From: Aureitalea marina
Lineage (GTDB): Bacteria > Bacteroidota > Bacteroidia > Flavobacteriales > Flavobacteriaceae
NCBI RefSeq assembly: GCF_002943755.1
Contig: NZ_MQUB01000001.1
Coordinates: forward strand, 1,538,501 to 1,602,500
Length of the DNA: 64,000 bases
Direction: 5' to 3'
The notes beneath the pieces are model-generated. The model searched no databases, was not told the DNA's origin, and saw only the letters and a list, made by a program, of their open reading frames with translations. Below are positions 1 through 9,254 of this stretch, piece after piece. Each line of letters opens with the position of its first letter. Within the stretch, counting starts at the first letter, position 1. The position numbers and the translations under genes are program-made.

Positions 1-1775
1 TGGTTGGAGATGTTGGAAAGGCCGGAGTGGCCATCGACTCTGTTGAAGATATGAAGATCCTCTTCGATCAGATACCCTTGGATAAAATGAGTGTTTCCAT
101 GACCATGAACGGTGCTGTTCTGCCCATTATGGCATTCTACATAGTAGCCGCGGAAGAACAAGGGGTGGAACCTAAAGCCTTGGCCGGGACCATACAAAAT
201 GACATCCTTAAGGAGTTTATGGTGCGGAATACCTACATCTACCCTCCTACGCCCTCCATGCGGATCATCAGTGATATTTTCGAATTCACTTCCAAGAACA
301 TGCCGCGTTTCAACTCCATTTCCATTTCGGGTTATCACATGCAAGAAGCAGGGGCGACCTGTGATATCGAATTGGCGTATACCCTGGCAGATGGATTAGA
401 GTACATCAGGACAGGATTAAAGGCCGGAATGGACATAGATTCCTTTGCACCCAGGTTATCCTTTTTCTGGGCCATCGGTATGAATCATTTCATGGAGATT
501 GCCAAGATGCGCGCAGCTCGTATGCTTTGGGCCAAGATCGTAAAGCAATTCGACCCAAAGAATCCAAAATCCCTGGCACTGAGAACACATAGCCAGACTA
601 GCGGTTGGAGCTTGACCGAACAGGATCCCTTTAACAATGTGGCCCGAACCTGCATTGAAGCGGCAGCAGCGGCATTTGGCGGGACCCAGTCATTACACAC
701 CAATGCCCTGGACGAGGCCATAGCACTACCAACCGATTTCTCGGCCCGTATCGCTAGGAATACCCAGTTGTACCTGCAGGAGGAGACTGAATTAACGCGG
801 ACCACAGATCCTTGGGCAGGAAGTTATTATGTGGAATCCCTCACCCGCGATATCGCAAACAAGGCCTGGGAATTGATACAGGAGGTAGAAGACCTGGGTG
901 GAATGACCAAGGCCATAGAGGCGGGAATCCCCAAGTTGAGGATCGAAGAAGCAGCTGCCCGGAAACAAGCCAGGATCGATAGTGGGCAGGATGTGATCGT
1001 CGGTGTGAATAAATATCGCCTGGAGAAGGAAGACCCCTTGCATATTCTGGATGTAGACAATCAAAAGGTAAGAGAATCCCAATTGGCCCGCTTAAAGAGC
1101 CTGAAAGAAGGGCGAGACGAGCAAAAGGTGCAAGCCTGCCTGCAAGCCCTGACCAAATGTGCTGGTAGTGGAGAAGGAAATTTGTTAGCTTTGGCCGTAG
1201 ATGCCGCCCGACAGCGAGCTACCCTGGGAGAGATCAGCGATGCCTTGGAAAAAGAGTTCGGTCGTTACAAGGCCCAGATCAAATCCTTTAGCGGAGTTTA
1301 CAGTAAAGAGATCAAACAAGACCCTACATTCGAAAAAGCCCGTGAAATGGCCGACACCTTTGCCGAACAGGAAGGTAGACGGCCCAGGATCATGATCGCT
1401 AAAATGGGACAGGACGGTCACGACCGGGGAGCTAAAGTTGTAGCCACAGGATATGCCGATGTTGGTTTTGACGTCGATATCGGGCCTTTGTTCCAGACGC
1501 CTTCAGAAGCTGCCAAACAAGCTGTAGAGAACGACGTCCATATACTGGGTGTCTCTTCCTTAGCCGCAGGCCACAAAACCCTGGTGCCCGAGGTGATAGA
1601 AGAATTAAAGGGATATGGTCGTGACGATATCATGGTGATAGTAGGAGGGGTAATTCCCGCCCAGGATTATCAGTTCTTATTCGATGCCGGTGCTGTAGCG
1701 GTTTACGGACCGGGTACACGGATCAGTGAAGCAGCTGTAGAAATACTGGAAATTCTCATTGAAAGCAATAAGTAA
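1..1775 (+). CDS. scpA: Methylmalonyl-CoA mutase, catalytic (B12-binding) subunit, 5' truncated
   Basis: Interconverts methylmalonyl-CoA and succinyl-CoA in propionate and odd-chain catabolism, using adenosylcobalamin, in the cytoplasm. The reading frame is open from base 3, and residues before the GTG at base 27 (GDVGKAG) already match the family, so the true start lies outside the window. The visible 591 residues hold the C-terminal half of the TIM-barrel mutase domain ([23 protein letters not shown]) and then the cobalamin-binding domain. The cobalamin-ligand motif DGHDRGA lies near bases 1413-1433, and a later GG-containing loop ([10 protein letters not shown]) is as expected for the B12 fold. 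The family is about 700 residues, so roughly 100 are missing. In Bacteroidota the small subunit gene normally lies just upstream, beyond this window. The stop codon lies inside an inverted repeat. Confidence 0.95.
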   Translation, partial: VGDVGKAGVAIDSVEDMKILFDQIPLDKMSVSMTMNGAVLPIMAFYIVAAEEQGVEPKALAGTIQNDILKEFMVRNTYIYPPTPSMRIISDIFEFTSKNMPRFNSISISGYHMQEAGATCDIELAYTLADGLEYIRTGLKAGMDIDSFAPRLSFFWAIGMNHFMEIAKMRAARMLWAKIVKQFDPKNPKSLALRTHSQTSGWSLTEQDPFNNVARTCIEAAAAAFGGTQSLHTNALDEAIALPTDFSARIARNTQLYLQEETELTRTTDPWAGSYYVESLTRDIANKAWELIQEVEDLGGMTKAIEAGIPKLRIEEAAARKQARIDSGQDVIVGVNKYRLEKEDPLHILDVDNQKVRESQLARLKSLKEGRDEQKVQACLQALTKCAGSGEGNLLALAVDAARQRATLGEISDALEKEFGRYKAQIKSFSGVYSKEIKQDPTFEKAREMADTFAEQEGRRPRIMIAKMGQDGHDRGAKVVATGYADVGFDVDIGPLFQTPSEAAKQAVENDVHILGVSSLAAGHKTLVPEVIEELKGYGRDDIMVIVGGVIPAQDYQFLFDAGAVAVYGPGTRISEAAVEILEILIESNK

Positions 1776-1805
1776 CAATTTAGTTACTTAGTGTTTTGTT
1801 ACTTA
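1769..1805. repeat. Perfect inverted repeat plus a direct copy (GTTACTTA)
   Basis: TAAGTAAC (1769-1776) and GTTACTTA (1783-1790) form a perfect 8-bp stem with a 6-base loop. A third copy of GTTACTTA follows at 1798-1805. The left arm contains the stop codon of the mutase gene. There is no clear U-tract, so it is a weak terminator candidate. The repeated arms just upstream of the ATPase gene would also suit an operator. Function is inferred only. Confidence 0.5.
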
Positions 1806-1837
1806 TTGATTTAAATTCGTAACTTGCCCTTGTGCAA

Positions 1838-2965
1838 ATGCCTTTCAAATTTGGTAAAGTTGTTCAGGACGACTTTTTTGTAAACCGGGAATCGGAGATA
1901 CATCATATCTCCAATCTCCTGGGATCCGGCATTAATGTTACCCTGATCTCACCGCGCCGCTGGGGCAAGTCGTCCTTGCTCTTTAAGATCGGACGGGAAA
2001 TGGAAAAGAAGAACCCCGGGGTACGATTTTGTTTTATCGACCTGTTCCAAACCCGTTCGGAGGAAGAATTCTACGCCTATTTTGCCACCGAAGTGATCCG
2101 TGCCTCCTACAGCAAGTGGGATGAGCGCATGGAACAGACCAAGAATTTCTTTAAACAGATCATCCCCCGCTTCAGCTTTGGCCTTGACCCCCAGGAACAA
2201 TTTTCGCTTTCATTTGATTGGGAAGAGGTCAAAAGACATCCCAACGAGATACTGGACCTGCCGGAGAAGATATCCATCCAAAAGAACATCAGGCTCATTG
2301 TGTGTCTGGACGAATTTCAGAATATCGCTCATTACGACGAAGACCTCGCTTTTCAGAAAAAACTGAGGGCTGTCTGGCAACGGCATCAACATTGCACTTA
2401 TGCGCTATACGGGAGTAAGCAACACATGATGGCGGAGTTATTCGAAAATAAGTCCATGCCCTTCTACAAATTTGGGGAGATCCTCTTTTTGGATAAGATA
2501 GATAACGACCATTGGAGGCGCTACATCAGCCGGAAATTCAGGAAAAGTGACAAGAAGATATCGGCAAAACTAGCTGGTAAAGTTGCCGACCTAGTAGACA
2601 ATCATCCCTACTTTGTACAACAATTGGCCAACGCGGTCTGGTTACATACGGATGAAGTTTGCACAGAGGATGAGATCAAACAGGGGTTAAATCATCTGCT
2701 AACTCAATACGATATGTTCTTTAGCCGGGAGGTAGATATGCTCTCCAATCTGCAGTTGAACCTGCTGAAGGCAATTGCCTGGGGAGAGGATCAACTGACG
2801 GCAAAATCGACCATAAAAAAATACAAACTATCCTCCTCTGCCAGTGTGATCCGGTCACGGGAAGCATTGGTACAAAAAGAGGTTATCGATATATTTAATC
2901 AACGAATCGAATTTTTGGATCCCCTTTTCGGACTATGGATCCGTTCGACCTATCAAAAACCATAA
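1838..2965 (+). CDS. AAA-type ATPase of the archaeal-ATPase-like (ATPase_2) group
   Basis: A P-loop ATPase of 375 residues resembling the family described as predominantly archaeal ATPase_2; members bind and hydrolyse ATP but their cellular role is mostly unknown. I see a Walker A variant, SPRRWGKSSLL at about residues 39-48, and a Walker B, LIVCLDEFQ at about 153-161. The C-terminal third (from about residue 270) looks like the winged-helix segment usual for this group. ATG 1838 is preferred over the GTG at 1832 because MPFKFGKVV is the normal N-terminus. It stands alone between two acyl-CoA metabolism genes, with the inverted repeat at 1769-1805 ahead of it, and its stop is 2 bp from the next ATG. 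Many Bacteroidota carry scattered copies, so horizontal spread is possible but not shown here. Confidence 0.8.
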   Translation: MPFKFGKVVQDDFFVNRESEIHHISNLLGSGINVTLISPRRWGKSSLLFKIGREMEKKNPGVRFCFIDLFQTRSEEEFYAYFATEVIRASYSKWDERMEQTKNFFKQIIPRFSFGLDPQEQFSLSFDWEEVKRHPNEILDLPEKISIQKNIRLIVCLDEFQNIAHYDEDLAFQKKLRAVWQRHQHCTYALYGSKQHMMAELFENKSMPFYKFGEILFLDKIDNDHWRRYISRKFRKSDKKISAKLAGKVADLVDNHPYFVQQLANAVWLHTDEVCTEDEIKQGLNHLLTQYDMFFSREVDMLSNLQLNLLKAIAWGEDQLTAKSTIKKYKLSSSASVIRSREALVQKEVIDIFNQRIEFLDPLFGLWIRSTYQKP

Positions 2966-2967
2966 CA

Positions 2968-3849
2968 ATGAAATATACAGAGGGAATGCTTAAAGCCGAT
3001 GCGCTAAAGGGAAAGAATATCATCGTTACCGGTGGTGGAAGTGGTCTGGGAAAGGCTATGACCACTTATTTTCTGGAATTGGGCGCCCAGGTGGTGATCA
3101 CATCCCGAAACATGGACAAGCTGCTTACTGTAAAAGAAGAACTGGAAAGTCAGACCGGAGGGACCGTGTTGCCGGTGGCCTGTGATGTAAGGAATTATGA
3201 AGAGGTAGTTAAAATGAGAGACAAGGCCATCGAGGCTTTTGGACGGATCGATGTGCTGCTGAACAATGCCGCAGGAAACTTTATCTCGCCTACCGAACGC
3301 CTGTCTGCCAATGCCTTCGATACCATCATCGATATTGTCCTTAGGGGAACCAAGAACTGTACCCTGGCCCTGGGAAAACACTGGATAGACAGCAAACAGG
3401 AACAGGCCAATGTGCTCAATATAGTGACCACCTACGCCTGGACCGGATCGGCCTATGTGGTACCGAGTGCCTCAGCCAAGGCGGGGGTACTGGCCATGAC
3501 GCGTTCACTGGCCGTAGAGTGGGCCAAATACGGTATCCGAAGCAACGCCATTGCACCAGGCCCCTTCCCTACTAAGGGAGCCTGGGACCGACTGCTACCA
3601 GGTGAACTGAAGGAAAAGTTCGACCCGGCCAAGAAAGTGCCGATTGCCCGTGTAGGGGACCATCAGGAATTAGCCAATCTGGCAGCCTACGTAGTTTCTG
3701 ATTACGCTGCCTATATGAATGGTGAAGTACTGACCCTGGATGGAGGAGAATGGCTGAAAGGAGCCGGACAATTCAACCTACTGGAAGCGGTACCGGAAGA
3801 GATGTGGGACATGCTGGAGATGATGATCCGCTCCAGGAAAAAATCCTAA
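2968..3849 (+). CDS. SDR family oxidoreductase, 2,4-dienoyl-CoA reductase-like
   Basis: A short-chain dehydrogenase/reductase of 293 residues using NAD(P)H. The nucleotide-binding motif TGGGSGLG is at about residues 21-28 and NNAAG follows near residue 100. The segment VVPSASAKAG in place of the classical YxxxK, and the phrase NNAAGNFISPTERLS, are typical of the bacterial FadH/mammalian DECR subgroup, which reduces 2,4-dienoyl-CoA in unsaturated fatty acid oxidation. ATG 2968 lies 2 bp after the preceding stop. An in-frame ATG at 2935 would overlap the ATPase gene and adds nothing family-like, so I reject it. Position near methylmalonyl-CoA mutase fits acyl-CoA catabolism. The exact substrate is inferred. 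Confidence 0.85.
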   Translation: MKYTEGMLKADALKGKNIIVTGGGSGLGKAMTTYFLELGAQVVITSRNMDKLLTVKEELESQTGGTVLPVACDVRNYEEVVKMRDKAIEAFGRIDVLLNNAAGNFISPTERLSANAFDTIIDIVLRGTKNCTLALGKHWIDSKQEQANVLNIVTTYAWTGSAYVVPSASAKAGVLAMTRSLAVEWAKYGIRSNAIAPGPFPTKGAWDRLLPGELKEKFDPAKKVPIARVGDHQELANLAAYVVSDYAAYMNGEVLTLDGGEWLKGAGQFNLLEAVPEEMWDMLEMMIRSRKKS

Positions 3850-4018
3850 GGGTTTTCCCACGCAAGATTTCTACAGGCGATTACGTTTTATCAAGAACCA
3901 AGAGCGCTCTATAATCCTTCGTTAGGCCTAGAATATACGGGGGTTCCTGAGTAGAATTGACCATTGATAAATTGGCTTGGTGTTAACAAATTTGATTTTC
4001 TATCCACATAATTAATCG

Positions 4019-4026
4019 TACTTTTA
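4019..4026 (+). promoter_or_regulatory. Candidate -7 element for the parAB block
   Basis: TACTTTTA resembles the Bacteroidota -7 consensus TAnnTTTG with one mismatch and lies 24 bases before the parA ATG. A TTTG at 3991-3994 is slightly too far upstream for an ideal -33 element. The 201-bp gap also holds two short palindromes, AGAGCGCTCT (3901-3910) and TAGGCCTA (3923-3930), of unknown role. Confidence 0.35.
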
Positions 4027-4050
4027 GAACCATAAAATTGTAGGAAACGG

Positions 4051-4836
4051 ATGGGTAAGATCATTGCGATTGCCAACCAGAAAGGAGGAGTAGGAAAAAC
4101 GACCACGTCAGTCAATCTGGCTGCCGGGCTCGGTGTGCTGGAGAGACGGGTTTTGCTTATCGATGCAGACCCACAGGCCAATGCCACTTCGGGCTTGGGT
4201 GTAGATGTGGATCAAGTAGAGAAAGGCACCTATCAATTGTTGGAGCATACGGCTAACGCTGATGAGGTCATTATCGGGACCAATTCACCCAATGTGGATA
4301 TCATACCGGCCCATATAGACCTGGTAGCCATCGAGATCGAACTGGTAGACAAAGAAGCCAGGGAATATATGTTGAAGGAGGCTATAGGTTCGCTTAGGGA
4401 TCAATATGACTTTATCCTGATCGACTGTGCCCCTAGCCTGGGCTTACTTACGCTAAATGCCTTGACTGCGGCAGATTCCGTCATTATACCCATACAGTGC
4501 GAGTACTTTGCTCTGGAAGGCTTAGGGAAACTGCTCAATACAATCAAAAGTGTACAGCGGATCCACAACCAGGACCTGGATATCGAAGGCCTGTTACTGA
4601 CCATGTACGATTCCAGGCTCAGATTATCTAACCAGGTGGTGGAAGAGGTCAAGAAACACTTTGACGAGATGGTTTTTCAGACCATTATTCAACGAAATGT
4701 GCGCCTGGGAGAAGCACCCAGTTACGGGGAAAGCATCATTACCTACGATGCAGGTAGTAAGGGAGCCAATAATTACTTAAGTTTGGCTAACGAATTAATC
4801 GAAAAAAACGCTGCCGTTCATGGCCAAAGCGACTAG
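4051..4836 (+). CDS. parA: ParA family chromosome-partitioning ATPase (Soj)
   Basis: Drives chromosome or origin segregation with ParB by ATP-dependent, non-specific DNA binding. The deviant Walker A KGGVGKTT is at residues 11-18, the A' motif LLIDADPQANAT is near residues 36-47, and Walker B FILIDCAPSLG is near residue 125. The length of 261 residues is normal for chromosomal ParA without an N-terminal DNA-binding domain. It overlaps parB by 17 bp, so the two are translationally coupled. No canonical parS palindrome was noticed in the window by eye. The following genes (DUF5683, dapB, lepB, wbqC) form the block commonly found behind parAB in flavobacteria. Confidence 0.95.
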   Translation: MGKIIAIANQKGGVGKTTTSVNLAAGLGVLERRVLLIDADPQANATSGLGVDVDQVEKGTYQLLEHTANADEVIIGTNSPNVDIIPAHIDLVAIEIELVDKEAREYMLKEAIGSLRDQYDFILIDCAPSLGLLTLNALTAADSVIIPIQCEYFALEGLGKLLNTIKSVQRIHNQDLDIEGLLLTMYDSRLRLSNQVVEEVKKHFDEMVFQTIIQRNVRLGEAPSYGESIITYDAGSKGANNYLSLANELIEKNAAVHGQSD

Positions 4837-5719
4837 AAAACAAGCACTTGGACGTGGTTTGTCCGCCTTACTCAAGGACCCGGAGAACGATATCCGATCG
4901 GTGGAGGACCGGCATGCGGACAAAGTTGTTGGGAACATCATTGAGCTGGATCTGGCGCTTATAGAGACCAACCCATTTCAGCCAAGGACTTCCTTCAATG
5001 AAGAATCCCTGCGGGAACTGGCCACCTCCATCAAAGAATTGGGGGTCATTCAACCGATTACGGTTCGAAAGGTAGATACTGACAAATTCCAGCTGGTTAG
5101 TGGAGAGCGACGCTTTCGGGCGTCTAAACTGGTTGGTTTGGAAACCATACCTGCCTATGTCCGTCTGGCCAACGACCAGGAATCCCTGGAGATGGCCCTG
5201 GTGGAAAATATCCAGCGTCAGGATCTGGATCCAATCGAGATCGCCTTATCCTATCAGCGGCTTATCGATGAGATCCAACTGACCCAAGAGGAACTCAGCG
5301 AACGAGTAGGCAAGAACCGCTCTACGATCGCAAACTACCTGAGGCTGTTAAAGCTGGACCCTATCGTTCAGACAGGAATGCGTGATGGCTTTATAAGCAT
5401 GGGACACGGAAGGGCCCTGATCAATGTAGATCAATTGGAGGATCAACTAGACCTCTATGAAAAGATACTGAGCCAAAATCTGTCAGTGAGGGAAACGGAA
5501 GCCATGGTGCGCAGTTACAAGGATCCGGGAGCCTCACCTGCAAAAGTGAAGCGGGAGACTCCGCAATTTGCCTTGGACGCAGCCCAGGAACTCAAAGATC
5601 GCCTGGGTGTAAAGGTTAAGGTGAAGGTAAATCCATCTGGCAAGGGTCAACTTGCTATTCCCTTTGGCAGTAAGCAGGAACTGCTCAGATTACTCCGGCA
5701 AATGAGTGGTGAGGACTAA
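4820..5719 (+). CDS. parB: ParB/RepB/Spo0J family partition protein
   Basis: CTP-dependent DNA clamp that loads at parS sites and activates ParA. The 299-residue protein shows the ParB N-terminal domain with NPFQPR near residue 51 and GERRFRA near 95, followed by VENIQRQDL. The helix-turn-helix region has TQEELSERVGKNRSTIANYLRLL around 155-178, and a C-terminal dimerisation segment ends the protein. ATG 4820 overlaps the end of parA. The next gene begins inside the parB 3' end. Length and motifs are those of a chromosomal Spo0J-type protein. Confidence 0.95.
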   Translation: MAKATRKQALGRGLSALLKDPENDIRSVEDRHADKVVGNIIELDLALIETNPFQPRTSFNEESLRELATSIKELGVIQPITVRKVDTDKFQLVSGERRFRASKLVGLETIPAYVRLANDQESLEMALVENIQRQDLDPIEIALSYQRLIDEIQLTQEELSERVGKNRSTIANYLRLLKLDPIVQTGMRDGFISMGHGRALINVDQLEDQLDLYEKILSQNLSVRETEAMVRSYKDPGASPAKVKRETPQFALDAAQELKDRLGVKVKVKVNPSGKGQLAIPFGSKQELLRLLRQMSGED

Positions 5720-6302
5720 TTGGGTACATATCATCCTATTCCTTTTCGGTTTTGGGGCTACAGCACAGGTCAGCGATTCGGTCCAGGTGGCCAAGGACGA
5801 CCAGGTTGAAGTAGTAGCCGAAGACCTGATCAAAGAACCGTATAACCCTTTGGCCCCCTCTACTGCAGCCTTCTATTCTGCAGTCCTACCCGGGCTTGGA
5901 CAGGCTTATAACAAACGCTATTGGAAGATTCCCATCATCTATGCCGGGCTGGCAACGGGAGTCTATTTCTACATTCAGAATGACAACGATTACAACCGGT
6001 TCAGGGATGCCTATAAAAGGCGATTGGCCGGGTTTACTGACGACGAATTCTATGGTCCGGGAGATAATCCCATTATATCGGATGATCGTTTGATCGATGC
6101 CCAGAAGTCCGCTCAGAAGAATAAGGATTACAGCCTGATCGTTGTCCTCGGCTTTTATGTACTCAATATCATTGATGCTAACGTAGATGCCCATCTGAGG
6201 CAATACAACGTGAGTAAAGATCTTAGCTTAAGCCCTGGCGTACAGCTGGACCCGATAAATGCCCAACCCAATTATTCACTTTCCTTTACCTGGGATTTCT
6301 GA
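5706..6302 (+). CDS. DUF5683 domain-containing exported or membrane protein
   Basis: Conserved Bacteroidota protein of unknown function, about 198 residues. An N-terminal hydrophobic segment (HIILFLFGFGATAQ) looks like a signal peptide ending at an AQ cleavage site. The family signature follows: AAFYSAVLPGLGQAYNKRYWK, a hydrophobic segment around YAGLATGVYFYI, the RFRDAYKRRLAGFTDDEF segment and a second hydrophobic stretch ending NIIDANVDAHL. Only GTG codons at 5706 or 5709 fit, both overlapping the end of parB, while no ATG is in frame near the signal peptide. It overlaps dapB by 1 bp. The parB-DUF5683-dapB-lepB order recurs in flavobacteria, but no function is known to me. Confidence 0.8.
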   Translation: MVRTNWVHIILFLFGFGATAQVSDSVQVAKDDQVEVVAEDLIKEPYNPLAPSTAAFYSAVLPGLGQAYNKRYWKIPIIYAGLATGVYFYIQNDNDYNRFRDAYKRRLAGFTDDEFYGPGDNPIISDDRLIDAQKSAQKNKDYSLIVVLGFYVLNIIDANVDAHLRQYNVSKDLSLSPGVQLDPINAQPNYSLSFTWDF

Positions 6303-7030
6303 TGAAGATTGCACTAATCGGTTATGGAAAGATGGGCAAGACCATCGAACGCCTGGCCCTGGAAGACGGTCATCAGATCACCCATCGCATCCACAAGCTG
6401 GAACGCAATGAAGATCTTTCCCTAGCCGATGTGGCCATCGAATTCTCCATACCCGAAGCTGCACCGGACAATATTTTATATTGCCTGGAGCAAGGTCTTG
6501 CCGTGATAAGCGGGACAACCGGCTGGTTAGATCGCTACCAGGAAGTGATAAATAAATGTGAAGCCTGTAACGGATGCTTTGTCTATGCGTCGAATTTCAG
6601 CATTGGCGTGAATTTGTTCTTTCACCTGAACCGTCAATTGGCTCAGATCATGAACAGCTACCCACAGTATGATGTTAGCATGGAAGAGACCCATCACATA
6701 CATAAACTGGACGCACCGTCCGGAACTGCTTTGACCCTGGCTGAATATATAATTGAGGCCCGGGATGAGCTGAGCGGATGGACCCTAGAGAATGGACAAG
6801 ACAATAATCTGTTTATCAATGCGATACGGGAAGGCGAGGTGAACGGAATACACGAGATCACTTACGGCTCTGAGGTAGACCGGATCAGCATTAAACATCA
6901 GGCAGATAGCAGGGATGGTTTTGCAAAGGGTGCTATCTTAGCGGCCCAATGGTCATTAGGGCGTCAAGGGGTGTTCTCTATGACCGATGTATTAAATTTA
7001 AACACCGCCCCTGGCGGAGAAAACAACTAA
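6302..7030 (+). CDS. dapB: 4-hydroxy-tetrahydrodipicolinate reductase
   Basis: NAD(P)H-dependent reduction of hydroxytetrahydrodipicolinate in the lysine/diaminopimelate pathway, cytoplasmic. The 242-residue protein starts with the Rossmann motif IALIGYGKMG, has the conserved SGTTGW, then ASNFSIGVNLFF, and the substrate segment EETHHIHKLDAPSGTA, which carries the catalytic His and Lys region. The length matches the short Bacteroidota form. ATG 6302 overlaps the preceding stop (TGATG). It lies upstream of lepB with a 6-bp gap. A second gene of the same pathway, dapD, is at 48.4 kb. Confidence 0.95.
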   Translation: MKIALIGYGKMGKTIERLALEDGHQITHRIHKLERNEDLSLADVAIEFSIPEAAPDNILYCLEQGLAVISGTTGWLDRYQEVINKCEACNGCFVYASNFSIGVNLFFHLNRQLAQIMNSYPQYDVSMEETHHIHKLDAPSGTALTLAEYIIEARDELSGWTLENGQDNNLFINAIREGEVNGIHEITYGSEVDRISIKHQADSRDGFAKGAILAAQWSLGRQGVFSMTDVLNLNTAPGGENN

Positions 7031-7036
7031 TCGAAT

Positions 7037-8616
7037 ATGAGTGTTACCACCTGGTTGATCATCTTTCTGATCATACAACTGATCCACGGTGCCGCAACCT
7101 GGAAAATGTACGTCAGTGCCGGTAGAAAAGCCTGGGAGGCTTTTGTACCTGTGTACAATGCTGTGATCCTGATGAAAATCATCAACAGACCATGGTGGTG
7201 GGTGATCTTGCTATTCATTCCGATTGTGAATCAAATCATGTTCCCGGTTATTTGGGTAGAGACCATTCGTAGTTTCGGATTTAACTCGTCCAAGGATACC
7301 TGGGCCGTCATATTGACATTGGGCTTGTATATGTTTTACATCAATTACACCCAAGAGCTCAATTATATTGAAGACCGTGATCTAAAGCCGCGAACAGCAG
7401 CCGGAGAATGGGTCAGTTCTATCCTATTTGCCGTGGTGGCCGCCACTATTGTGCACACCTATATCATGCAGCCCTTCACCATTCCAACCTCTTCCCTGGA
7501 GAAAACATTGTTGGTGGGTGATTTCCTATTTGTGAGTAAATACCACTATGGTGCTCGGGTTCCCATGACCCCAATCTCTATGCCCATGGTACACGATAAT
7601 ATCCCCTTGCTGAACAAACGTTCTTATCTAAATACCAATGGATATCCCTATATGCGATTTCCAGGTTTCCAGAAGATCAAGCGGAACGATATTGTAGTGT
7701 TCAGTTGGCCGGTGGATACCCTCGTGGATATTTTAAATCCTTACGGGGAGGTGTTGATCAAACCGATTGATAAAAAGAGTAATTACGTAAAGCGTTGTGT
7801 AGGATTGCCGGGAGATTCCCTCGAGGTAAGGGACGGATTGGTTTACGTGAACGGAGAGCAAAATGAGCTGCCAGATCGAGCCAAGCTACAGTTTTCCTAT
7901 GGCTTTAAGACCAGTGGCCCCTTGAGCCCCTCCTATTTTAAGCGATTGGATATCACCGATGGTGTTGGAGTGGACCCGGAGTCAAAGTCTTTTTATTATG
8001 TGCCTGCGGCCACCCCGGAGGCCATAGAACAATTGGAAGCCAACCCCAATGTGACCGAAGTATTTCGCTATGGTGCAGAGGCCGGAGAATGGGATCCCAA
8101 CGTATATCCACAGGATGACCGATATCCATGGAACCACGATTTCTTCGGGCCCATCTACATCCCGCAAAAAGGCGCAACAGTAGATATCAACCTCAACACC
8201 ATTCCTCTCTACAGAAGGATCATCGAGGTGTATGAAGGCAGTGAGCTGGGTATCGAGAACAAGATCTCTTTCAGCGGTAACCAAGTCTTGCTAAATGGTG
8301 TTCAATTAACGGAATACACCTTCAAAATGGACTACTACTGGATGATGGGAGACAATAGAAATAACTCCCAGGATGCCCGCAATTGGGGTTTGTCCCCTTC
8401 AATCACGTAGTGGGTAAGCCGGTATTCATCTGGATGAGCATAGACGGTATCAACGATGGCATGTCTAACTGGAAGTTCAAATGGGAGCGATTCTTTACCA
8501 CAGTTGGCGGAACAGGTAAGCCGGTCTCTTACTTCAAATACTTCCTGATCGTCGTTGCCGGATTGTGGATCTTCAGTTTTGTTCGTAAACGAAGAAAGAA
8601 GAAGGCCCAGCAATAG
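7037..8616 (+). pseudogene. lepB: Signal peptidase I with N-terminal DUF5684-like membrane region; frameshifted
   Basis: Membrane serine protease that removes signal peptides on the periplasmic side. As sequenced, the frame from ATG 7037 stops at 8410, but the missing C-terminal part is in the next frame and begins GFVPFNHVVGKPVF. Residues 1-130 hold several membrane segments, the N-terminal extension common in flavobacteria. The catalytic Ser is in PTSSLEKTL (about residue 153) and the catalytic Lys in YVKRCVGLPGD (residue 251), so both are before the break. The box MMGDNRNNSQDARNWG directly precedes it. The shift occurs at TTT (8389-8391), and one additional T would restore one 527-residue protein ending in a C-terminal membrane helix and a basic tail. 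Because lepB is normally essential, a base-calling error is more likely than a real mutation. Confidence 0.88.
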
Positions 8617-8627
8617 TCGGTAATGTT

Positions 8628-9254
8628 ATGGGACCTCTTTTAGTACATCCCACCTACTGGCCCTCCATTGCTCAGATGGCCTATGTCATACGAGCAAATG
8701 AAGTTGTATTTGAACGCTGGGATAATTACCAGAAACAAACCTATAGAAACAGGGCGTATATCGCTCATGCCAATGGTAAATTGAGCCTCAATGTCCCCGT
8801 GCTTCACTCGGTGGATGGAAGAAGGCAGACCAGCCGTGAAGTTAGGACGGACGGACGGTTTCCCTGGGCAGAACAGCATTGGAAGTCCCTACAATCTGCC
8901 TACAGGTCCAGTCCTTATTTCGAATACTACGAAGACGAACTCATCGATCTCTTCTCGGAGATGGATGTCAATCTAATGGACCATAACATGCGGGTCTTCC
9001 AGCGGGTCTGTGAATTACTGGGAACGGAAATTAATTGGCGCTTCTCAGATTCTTATCAGATGGAAGCAGATGAATTCTATGATAAGCGGAATCTGGTTGT
9101 CGCCAAGAAGGCGCCGACCTACTCCCTAACCCCCTACACCCAGGTACTGCAACCGCATGGAGAATTCCTCTCCAATTTGAGCATACTCGATCTACTCTTC
9201 AACGAAGGCCCTAATACCTTGTCTTATCTGATGGAGCAGAATCTAGATATCTAG
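8628..9254 (+). CDS. WbqC family protein
   Basis: The 208-residue protein belongs to the WbqC-like family (PF08889), whose members occur in polysaccharide clusters and, in Bacteroidota, next to lepB. The N-terminal LVHPTYWPSIAQMAYV corresponds to the family motif (usually a P-x-Y-P/L-P pattern), followed by ERWDNYQKQTYRNRAYI, a strongly conserved segment. The C-terminus LFNEGPNTLSYL is also typical. The biochemical role is not settled. It follows lepB by 11 bp and converges with the next gene, overlapping it by 4 bp on the opposite strand. Confidence 0.85.
   Translation: MGPLLVHPTYWPSIAQMAYVIRANEVVFERWDNYQKQTYRNRAYIAHANGKLSLNVPVLHSVDGRRQTSREVRTDGRFPWAEQHWKSLQSAYRSSPYFEYYEDELIDLFSEMDVNLMDHNMRVFQRVCELLGTEINWRFSDSYQMEADEFYDKRNLVVAKKAPTYSLTPYTQVLQPHGEFLSNLSILDLLFNEGPNTLSYLMEQNLDI

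Noticed and set aside
8383-8616. Independent small gene after lepB
   Set aside because: Its sequence is the missing C-terminus of signal peptidase I in another frame.
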